Program-made: the position numbers and the translations under genes
Notes under the pieces: model-generated
The model's input: only the letters and a program-made list of their open reading frames with translations
Databases searched by the model: none
What the model was told of the DNA's origin: nothing
NCBI GenBank assembly: GCA_021234155.1
Contig: JAJEKV010000028.1
Coordinates: 12,478,134 to 12,542,133 of the forward strand
DNA from: Isoetes taiwanensis
Taxonomy: Eukaryota > Streptophyta > Lycopodiopsida > Isoetales > Isoetaceae
Reading direction: 5' to 3'
Length of the DNA stretch: 64,000 nucleotides
Shown here: piece by piece, positions 56,155 to 64,000 of the stretch
Numbering within the stretch: position 1 is the stretch's first letter
Layout: each line of letters starts with the position of its first letter

Positions 56155-57965
56155 ATGCCACACCTACTATAACATGCCAAGGTGGCTCTAACATGCCAAG
56201 GTGGCTCAAACATGCCACGTGGACTCCAATATGCCACCTAGGCTCCAACATGCCAAGGTGGCTCAATCACGCCACGTGGGCTCCAACATGCCAACTAGGC
56301 TCCAATACAAGGTGGCTCAAACATGCCATGTGTGCTCCAACATGCCAAGGTGGCTCAAACATGCCACGTGGGCTCCAACATGCCACCTAGGCTCCAACAT
56401 GCCAAGGTGGCTCAAACATGTCACCTAGGCTCCAACATGCCACCCAGGCTCAAACATGCCAAGGTATCTCAAACATGCCACACGGGCTCCAACATGCCAA
56501 GGTGGCTCACAACATGCCACCTAGGCTCCAACATGCCAAGGCAGGCTCCAAAATGCCACCTAGGCTCTAACATGCCAAGGTGGCTCAAACATGCCACGGC
56601 TCCAATATGCCACCTAGACGCAAAGGTGGCTCCAACATGCCACCCAGGCTCCAACATGCCAAGGTGGCTCAAACATGCCACGTGGGCTCCAACATGCCAC
56701 CTAGGCTCCAACGTACCAAGGTGGCTCAAATATGCCACCTAGGCTCCAACATGCCACCTAGGCTCAAACATGCCAAGGTGGCTCAAACATGCCATCAAGG
56801 CTCCAACATGCCAAGGTGACTCAAACATGCCACCTAGGCTCCAACATGCCAAGGTGGCTCAAACATGCCTCGCGGGCTCCAAGGCCACCTAGGCTCCAAC
56901 ATGCCAAGGTGGCTCAAACATGGCACGTGGGCTCCAACATGCCTTCTAGGCTCCAATCATACATGCCACCTAGGCTCAAACATGCCAAGGTGGCTCAAAC
57001 ATGCCACGTGTGCTTCAACATGCCACCTAGGCTCCAACATGCCACCTAGGCTCCAACATGCCAAGGTGGCTCCAACATGCCAAGGTGGCTCAAACATGCC
57101 AAGGTGGCTCAAACATGCCACGCGGCCTAGGCTCCAACATGCCACCTAGGCTCCAACATGCCAAGGTGGCTCAAACATGCCACCTAGGTTCCAACATGCC
57201 ACATATAGGCTCAAACATGCCAAGGTGGCTCAAACATGCCACCTAGGCTCATACATGCCACCTAGGCTCCAACATGACAAGGTGGCTCAAACATGCCACC
57301 TAGGCTCCAACATTCTCAAACATGCCAAGGTGGCTCAAACATACCACCTAGGCTCCAATAGGCTCAAACATGCCAAGGTGGCTCAAACATGCCACCTAGG
57401 CTCCAACATGCCACCTAGGCGCAAACATGCCAAGGTGGCTCAAACATGCCACATGGGCTCCAACATGCCACCTAGGCTCCAACATGCCAAGGTGGCTCCA
57501 ACATGCCACCTAGGCTCCAACATGACAAGGTGGCTCCAACATGCCACCTAGGCTCCAACATGACAAGGTGGCTCAAACATGCCACCTAGGCTCCAAGGTG
57601 GCGCAAACATGCCAAAGTGGCTCCAACATGTCACCTAGGCTCCAACATGCCACAAACATGCCGCTATAGGCTCAAACATGCCACCGAGGCTCCAACATGC
57701 CACCTAGGCTCAAACATGCCAAGGTGGCTCAAACATGCCACGTGGGCTCCAACATGCCACCTAGGCTCCCACATGACAAGGTGGCTCAAACATGCCACCT
57801 AGGCTCCAAGGTGGCTCAAACATGCCAAGGTGGCTCCAACATGCCACCTAGGCTCCAACATGCCACAAACATGCCAAGGTGGCTGCAACATGCCACTAGG
57901 CTTCAACATGCCACCTAGGCTCAAACATGCCAAGGTGGCTCAAACAGCTCAACCATGCCACCTAG
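56155..57965. repeat. 19-bp satellite array 1
   Basis: More than 90 copies of a 19-bp monomer of form ACATGCCANNNNGGCTCMA lie head to tail. Three main variants are interleaved: ACATGCCAAGGTGGCTCAA, ACATGCCACCTAGGCTCCA and ACATGCCACGTGGGCTCCA. Truncated monomers and small indels break the phase. Open frames across it (HAKVAQTCHLGSNMPPRLQ-like) come from the repeat and are not genes. Confidence 0.95.
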
Positions 57966-58429
57966 GCACTCCAAGTGGAATTTTTGGTAGACGAGTTTGG
58001 CAAGGGATAGAATAGAGGGATCTTGAAGAACTTAAAGCGCTGACATCCTTCCCCAAGTCGAAACCAGACCAGGACTTTGCGCGGCTTCCTCACTAGAGGG
58101 GAGAGGCCAGACCCCAGGAGACGAACATCAGAAAGGTTGTCGAGGCAGCCTTTTTTGCCAGCCCTCCTCCGGGAGGGAAAATGCCAATGCCCCCCCTCCC
58201 AGACCTCGGTTTCGCTATCCAACCGTTGAATCCGGCTTTCCAAGTAACCCGCCTTTGAAAGCGGGTTCAAAAAAATCAAGATCGGTCCGGAGAACTTACC
58301 AAACCGCTGGCGCCCCCGCGGTGGACCGTAGAAACCCAAGTGTTTTGTCGTTCGGGCAGTACAAAGGCTCCGGAATGGAGATTCGACTTCGCCATGTCGT
58401 TCGAATGGTGAAATTACCCTAGGGACCAA
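57962..58429 (-). CDS. GC-rich uncharacterised ORF, possibly of organellar origin
   Basis: A 155-codon open frame without stops lies in a GC-rich island unlike the AT-rich surroundings. It contains FERHGEVESPFRSLCTARTT, GPPRGRQRFGKFSGPILIF and GGHWHFPSRRRAGKKGCLDN. The composition and dense Arg codons resemble plant mitochondrial intergenic ORFs, so a mitochondrial DNA insert is possible. I cannot confirm it without a search. The island separates the two satellite arrays and extends to about 58600. Confidence 0.35.
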   Translation of the reverse strand: MVPRVISPFERHGEVESPFRSLCTARTTKHLGFYGPPRGRQRFGKFSGPILIFLNPLSKAGYLESRIQRLDSETEVWEGGHWHFPSRRRAGKKGCLDNLSDVRLLGSGLSPLVRKPRKVLVWFRLGEGCQRFKFFKIPLFYPLPNSSTKNSTWSA

Positions 58430-58621
58430 GTTACACGGTCATTTTTGCAACGAAAGAAACACGAACCCTCTACATGGCGGTATTCCGCAGCCACCTCCTA
58501 GGCCAATTGACTTTTAGGTCGAGCTGCTTTCGAAGGTTTTAAGGGTCCGTCTTCCGGCCAACACCCTCCCTCTACGCCGATGACATTGTGTAAGATCCCC
58601 GGTCGAATCGACTAGGATATG

Positions 58622-59040
58622 GCCTCAAACGTAAACCCCGTGGTGATGCTAGGTTATTGAAGGGTTTACGTTACGAGGTCGAAGTTCTGGTGGTTTGCAC
58701 TTGGGACATGGTCGGGAGGTTGCAGTTGAAGACGCGAAGCAATATGAACTGAAGAAATGGGGTTTGCATCTATTCTTCTCCCCCTATGGCAATTAGAAGT
58801 CAAGAGCCACTTTTGCATTAGGAAGACATTGTTTGGGATATTCTGGATGACTGATAGATCCGAACCCCATTTCTTCAGTTGGCATGACTCTGCATTCATG
58901 TTTAGAGATGGTCCACCAAGTTATCCATGAAAAGAACCACGTTTCGGCCTCCAAAACGTAAACCCTATGAGTTGCTAGGTTGTTGAAGAGTTTACATTTT
59001 GGAGGTCGAATTTTGGTCTTTTGCACTTAGGACACATGCT
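58622..59040. repeat. Duplicated segment around a foldback
   Basis: 58622-58715 and 58958-59040 are direct repeats (YGTAAACCCYRTGRKG...GCTAGGTTRTTGAAGRGTTTAC, then GAGGTCGAA and TTTTGCACTTRGGACA-like). Each repeat carries a short GTAAACYC...GRGTTTAC inverted pair. Between them, AACTGAAGAAATGGGGTT (58747-58764) and its exact complement (58863-58880) can form an 18-bp stem extending to about 28 bp with a few mismatches. Confidence 0.7.
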
Positions 59041-59379
59041 GTGATATGGATATGGTGTGTTAGAACCTCCAGGTTGCTTAAGGCAACCAATCTTTATGCA
59101 AAATTATGCAAAAAGGCATCAACTACATTAGGATCCCTAAAGCAAAATGAGGTAGTTGCACTTAGATCTGAATATCTCGAGTTGTGCTTATCTTTTTTCA
59201 AATGATTTTTGGAGGAACAACAAGAGAAACATTGTGGTGACATGTGGAAGAAAACTTGGCTCAATTTGGCTGGGATGTCTGAGTAAATCGGGTTCAAAGT
59301 TGGAAGAAAAATTGGTTAGTGCACTTCCCTGAGACAAAACAAGATCTGCACACTCAAATGATGTTATCTCGAGTTTTTC

Positions 59380-60069
59380 AACATGCCAAGGTAGCTCAAA
59401 CATGCCAAGGTGGTTCAAACATGCCATGCAGGCTCCAACATGCCACCTAGGCTCCAACATGCCAAGGTGGATCAAACATGCCACGTGGGCTCCAAAATGC
59501 CAAGGTGGCTCAAACATGCCAAAGTGGCTCAAACATGCCACGCTGGCTCCAACATGCCAAGGTGGCTCAAACATGCCACGTGGGCTCCAATATGCCACCT
59601 AGGCTCCATCATTCCAAGGTGGCTCAAACATGCCACCTAGGCTCCAACATGCCACGCTGGCTCCAACATGCCACCTAGGCTCCAACTTGCCAAGGTGGCT
59701 CAAACATGCCACCTCGGCACCAACATGCCACCTAGGCTCGAACATGCCAAGGTGGCTCAAACATGCCACGCGCACACCAAGATGCCACCTAGGCTCCAAC
59801 ATGCCACCTAGGCTCCAACATGCCACCTAGGATCAAACATGTCATGGTGGCTCCAACATGCCAAGGTGGCTCAAACATGCCACACACGCTCCAACATGCC
59901 ACCTAGGCTCAAACATGCCAAGGTGGCTCAAACATGCCACGCGCGCTCCAAGATGCCACCTAGACTCCCACTTAGGATTAAACATGCCAAGGTGGCTCAA
60001 ACATGCCACGCAGGCTCCAACATGCCAAGGTGGCTCAAACGTGCCACGCGGGCTTCAACATGCCACCTA
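59380..60069. repeat. 19-bp satellite array 2, forward half
   Basis: The same 19-bp monomer family and orientation as 56155-57965, with additional variants such as CACGCAGGCTCC and CACGCGCGCTCC. It starts after AGTTTTTCAACATGCC at about 59379 and ends at the inversion centre near 60078. Confidence 0.95.
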
Positions 60070-60897
60070 GGCTCAAACATGTTTGAGCCTAGGTGGCATG
60101 TTGGAGCCTAGGTGGCATGTTGGAGCCACCTTGGCATGTTTGAGCCTATAGTGGCATGTTGGAGCCTAGGTGGCATGTTTGAGCCACCTTGGCATGTTTG
60201 AGAATGTTGGAGCCTAGGTGGCATGTTTGAGCCACCTTGTCATGTTGGAGCCTAGGTGGCATGTTGGAGGCACCTTGGCATGTTTGAGCCTAGGTGGCAT
60301 GTTGGAGCCTAGGTGGCATGTTGGAGCCTAGGTGGCATGTTTGAGCCACCTTGGCATGTTGGAGCCTAGGTGGCATGTTTGACCGACCTTGGCATGTTGG
60401 AGCCTAGGTGGCATGTTGGCGCCACCTTGGCATGTTGGAGCCTAGGTGGAATGTTTGAGCCACCTTGGCATGTTGGAGCCTAGGTGGCATGTTTGAGCCA
60501 CCTTGGCATGTTGGAGCCTAGGTGGCATGTTGGGGCCACCTTGGCATGTTGGAGCATAGGTGGCATGTTTGAGCCACCTTGGCATGTTGGAGCCTAGGTG
60601 GCATGTTGGGGCCACCTTGGCATGTTGGAACCTAGGTGGCATGTTGGGGCCACCTTGGCATGTTGGAGCCTAGGTGGCATGTTGGAGCCTAGGTGGAATG
60701 TTTGAGCCACCTTGGCATGTTTGAGCCTAGGTGGCATGTTGGAGCCTAGGTGGCATGTTGGGGCCACCTTGGCATGTTGGAGCTTAGGTGGCATGTTTGA
60801 GCCGCCTTGGCATGTTAAAGCCTAGGTGGCATGTTGGGGCCACCTTGGCATGTTGGAGCCTAGGTGGCATGTTTGAGCCACCTTGGCATGTTTGAGC
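60070..60897. repeat. 19-bp satellite array 2, inverted half
   Basis: From GGCTCAAACATGTTTGAGCC (centre near 60080) the monomers run in the opposite orientation (TTGGAGCCTAGGTGGCATG, TTTGAGCCACCTTGGCATG) for about 830 bp. Variants GTTGGGGCCACCTTGGC are common here and rare in the forward half, so the two halves are not simple mirror copies. The array ends at about 60897 at TTTGAGCTTTCCCCAGG. Confidence 0.95.
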
Positions 60898-60899
60898 TT

Positions 60900-61990
60900 T
60901 CCCCAGGCTGCTGAGGTGACCCCGGGCTGCTGGCCATGTCGCCAAACATTGCCACACCACCCCATGAAAAATCAGGGTTGTACTTCATTGTTGGTCGGCC
61001 TTCCTTACTTGGCATGACATGTCACCTAATTGGAGTGCCACATCATCATATTCCATGTCAACTTGAAGCAAGTCTTTACTTTTTGAATAAAAGTCATGGC
61101 TTTCTGTACAAGTGATTCGTGAAGTCTTTTTGCTTGCATTGGTTTGACTGGAGCTCATCAGTGAAGCCTCGGTTTTGCAAACCAGTGAGTCCGGGATGTA
61201 TTTGTACATTTTCAGGTATTTATTGTTTATATTTGACAATTCAATGGTTTATAATCCAATAGTTAAACTTTAAAATTTCAAAAGGTATCACTTAACTTAT
61301 GACTAACCACGTATGCACATTGATGGTTCTTTTGTCTGATGGCCATATCTATAGCTTAGCTTGTGCAAGAATTAGGAAGAGTGGAAGGAGGATAGGAAAC
61401 ATGCTTATAGAATTGAACCTGATAGAACCGCCTATTGCAGGTAAAAATCTGACGAAAAAGAGGATGGGAAGGGGCTTATGGGGATCTATATTCGGCGCCG
61501 CAGAAGATAAAGCCACCATAGCCACAGCTTCCAAAGGTAAAAAATAGAGCATTTTGTTCTTTGATTGCGGCGATGACTATGAGTTTTGTAGTTAACAACC
61601 TTCTAAGCTCAACGAGTAGTTTTTTGCGGTGTTGCTACCCGCTCCCGACTCCGCCGAACCACACCAGAAAGTGCTCCCGGTGGGCATTCCCCTATACATC
61701 CTAGTTTGTTTTCAATTTCTATTGTGCTTTTTTTTTTTAGAAAGAAAATTTGACAACACTTTGTTATTGGCTGGTAACACAGCTTATCCAACGGTTGAGA
61801 TCTAATCTTATAGGACTTGATCCAACGATTGAGATCTAACCTGACCTAACTACTTTGTCAATTATACACAATTAAGAAACACAAGTATGGGCGGGAGAAC
61901 TCTATTCCGGGACCTGTACATTTGCCCTAACCCTTCTGCTCCCATTCCGGCGACCATAGCCATAGCCAGCGCCTCGACTCCTCTCTAACT
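60900..61990. other. Unassigned stretch with possible short exons
   Basis: No recognised gene. The plus-strand frame at 61299-61547 (containing KRMGRGLWGSIFGAAEDKA, followed by GGTAAAAAATAG) is basic and may be an exon, but it has no domain that I recognise. A duplicated GATCCAACGRTTGAGATCTAA lies near 61783-61840. Confidence 0.35.
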
Positions 61991-62005
61991 GCAGCGAAAT
62001 AATCC

Positions 62006-62512
62006 TCTGAAAGTGACGAGGTGCAGCAGCTTGGAGCCGGATTTAACAGCTTGGAGCCTTGCAGCAGCTTGGAGTCGGATCCATCTTCTTTGAGTTGAGG
62101 AGGTTAGAATGCTTTAGTTTCTGGTGCAGGAGCTAGGTTCTATTTTGGCATAGTTTGAGTCCGATGTATCTTTCTTCAGATGCCTCACTTGCTAATTCTT
62201 GTTTCAGATATTTTGTCGGCTGAAGGCAGGAGCTAGGTTCTATCATTTAGGGCGATCAAGTCTGAAAGTGACGAGGTGCAGCAACTTGGAGCCGGATTTA
62301 ATAGCTTGGAGCAGTTTGGAGCCGGATTTAACAGCTTGCAGCACCTTGGAGCCAGATCTATCTTCTATGAGTTGAGGAGGTTCGAATCCTGAAGTTTCTG
62401 GTAAGGCAGGAGCTAGAGTCTATTTTGGCATTGTTTGAATCTGATGTATCTTTCTTTAGATGCATCACTTGCTAATTCTTGTTTCAGATATTTTGTAGGC
62501 CGGCTGGAAGCA
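62006..62512. repeat. 255-bp tandem duplication with nested short repeats
   Basis: TCTGAAAGTGACGAGGTGCA starts at 62006 and again at 62261, and similarity continues for the full unit to about 62512. Inside each copy AGCTTGGAGCCGGATTTAA-type units recur two or three times. The end of each unit reads TTGTTTCAGATATTTTGT, which resembles a splice acceptor. Confidence 0.85.
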
Positions 62513-62519
62513 TTCTTGC

Positions 62520-63270
62520 TCTTGATGACCAAGTCCGGCAGCCAAGTCCAGGCCATCTTTGAGAATGCGAAGTCTGTATGTTTATAAAATCAAAATGCAG
62601 TGGCATTTCAACTAGGAGGAAAATGGGATGGATTCATGCCAAATTTGGCCCTAGTCAGACAGGGTAAGCAGCACGAATATGCAAGATTTTTTAGTGCTTC
62701 TTTTTTCTGCATCACAGCAGTGCATCTGAATGGTAAATGTGAACACGACCCTTATATGCATCCTTTTCTTCTTTTGCAAAAAGACTTGCAATAAAACTTT
62801 GCAAAAAGACCTGCATAAAACTGTTCCAAAGGTTTGGGATATCAGGAGAAGCCCAAATGACCAGTTTGTAAGTCAGCTTACAATTTCATGTGAAACAGAT
62901 TTATTTTGGGATCCTAGATGTTTTTAGTTGTTCTTGACATGCGACATCATGCATTGTAATACCAGATACATTGAAAATACCTATTCGTGTTATTCAATAG
63001 TTTTATGGGCATGTATTTTATTATTTTCCAATGGTTCAGTAATAACAAAACTTAGAAACAAGCAATTAGATATAAGGGCACCCTTAAATTTATGCTCATT
63101 AGATAATGCCAAAGTTCATTTCGTCACTATTGCAATCATGCAATTTCTTAACTTGTGTCAACAAAAACAACCGCAATTCTTAAGTTTTGATGTGTCCTTA
63201 AACCTACACTAGAAAGAACGATGTGTATTAGTAAGAAACCAACATGTGTATTAGTAAGAAACCAACACGT
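62520..63270. other. Unassigned stretch
   Basis: AT-rich, with short frames only. No domain, repeat array or RNA gene is recognised. Confidence 0.4.
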
Positions 63271-63279
63271 GGTTTCACT

Positions 63280-63620
63280 ACAAACAATGAAAATAACACA
63301 TGGATAATTGAAGGAAAACTATGCTAAAAAATTGACACATGCATTGTTTCTAGGTGAAGACCACATCTAAAAACCATGCATTGTTTTTTATTTTGGGTTG
63401 AAACCACACATAAATTTACACATTGTTTTTGTCTAAAAACCACGGGTAAAAACTACACATAAAAAGTACGCATTGTTTTTTGTCTAAAAACCACGCATGA
63501 AAACTACGTGTCTTTTGTGTGTGAAAAACTACAGTAAAAAACTACTATTGTTTCTAGCATTTTCGGAACAAAAGTATGGGTGGTTTTTTAGTGTTGTTTT
63601 CTTGCTAAAACAATGGCAAA
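63280..63620. repeat. AAAACCACRCAT-type short repeats
   Basis: Units such as AAAAACCACGCATGAAAACTAC and CATTGTTTTTTGTCTAAAAACC recur irregularly. The block is the inverted counterpart of 55690-55945, and both have a GTTTTC...TTTTGGGGTTRTAGTG segment at one side. Confidence 0.6.
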
Positions 63621-63867
63621 AAACTACACATATGGCAGATTTTGGGGTTATAGTGATGATAACCTCGAGCAGATGCCACATCCATGGTAGGGCAAAGCCT
63701 TTTGGGGCGTGTGTCGGAGATATGATTCAAAACGGGTCGCTAACTGGTAATCCTTAGAGAACTTTCCCTAAGCTTGATTTTGTCTTCTAAAAGCTTATGA
63801 CCAATTATGGATGTACTTGACTCACATCAGCTCTAAGAGATGATGGGTGGAAAAAGTAGATCATATC

Positions 63868-63940
63868 TATTTTATTGGGAGAAAAACCTTGACAAAATAG
63901 GCATGCTAACAAACTATACAAAGCTGTACAATGATTTGGG
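63868..63940 (-). mobile_element. LINE family 1 3'-UTR fragment, short
   Basis: TTGGGAGAAAAACCTTGACA, then ATAGGCATGCTAACAAACTA and TACAAAGCTGTACAATG, match 55570-55625 and the LINE UTR near 18180-18230. Only about 70 bp remain. Confidence 0.65.
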
Positions 63941-64000
63941 TCCTCGCACGCTGTGGGTGGCATAAATGCCGCCATTTTTAGCCCTAAATAATAGCGCTAA

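Noticed and set aside
56193-57918. Many overlapping ORFs with HAKVAQTCHLGSNMPPRLQ-like repeats
   Set aside because: They are frames through the 19-bp satellite. All three frames look alike and contain frequent breaks, and the arrays change phase by indels.
56155-60897. CRISPR-like array
   Set aside because: The repeats are contiguous 19-bp monomers without unique spacers and lie in a plant nuclear context with introns and LINEs.

Overview
The window looks like nuclear DNA of a land plant: introns with GT/AG borders, a plant metaxin gene, a pentatricopeptide-repeat relic, long AG and AC microsatellites, and many decayed transposons of plant type (LINE, SINE, hAT, PIF/Harbinger). A fern or other seed-free plant with a repeat-rich genome is my best guess, but nothing in the sequence proves the lineage. 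Most of the 64 kb is mobile or repetitive DNA. Two loci look like functional protein genes with resolvable exons; the rest are transposon genes, pseudogenes or unassigned sequence.

Layout. 0-2 kb: clusters of a 12-bp inverted motif (GGAAACCCTTCC and its complement), a foldback element and a small acidic ORF. 2.3-10.9 kb, minus strand: a gene for a Ulp1-type (C48) cysteine peptidase whose catalytic residues and splice phases are intact. One of its introns holds about 5.7 kb of inserted DNA made of two head-to-tail elements with identical ends. 11-17 kb: unassigned DNA with minisatellites and two more hairpin clusters. 17.5-22.1 kb: a PPR relic, a 5'-truncated LINE inserted in an AT-rich repeat whose empty site survives at 24.9 kb, and a tRNA-headed SINE. 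22.6-26.5 kb: an OB-fold/zinc-ribbon-like gene fragment, microsatellites and a Myb/SANT-like pseudogene. 30.2-37 kb: a second truncated copy of the first LINE family, then a long but broken LINE of another family. 37-41 kb: a 194-bp tandem repeat, coiled-coil and Cys/His fragments, a frameshifted FCP1-like phosphatase and an acidic ORF. 41.9-44.6 kb: a decayed gene of a transposase-like family with SDG and GKGEHDG motifs, itself interrupted by a foldback element. 45.3-46.6 kb: an intact PIF/Harbinger transposase. 47.4-49.3 kb: a complete six-exon metaxin gene. 50-55.6 kb: LINE fragments and a hAT pseudogene. 56.1-60.9 kb: two arrays of a 19-bp satellite; the second flips orientation at a palindromic centre. 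61-64 kb: tandem duplications and a LINE 3' fragment.

Functionally only metaxin (mitochondrial outer-membrane protein import) and perhaps the C48 peptidase look like working cellular genes. The mobile elements form connected families: two LINE families and a tRNA-derived SINE end in a similar 3' sequence (GACGTTAAAA or close, then a microsatellite), which suggests that the SINE borrows LINE reverse transcriptase. The Harbinger transposase and the Myb/SANT-like pseudogene are the two protein types a PIF/Harbinger system uses, although they lie 19 kb apart.
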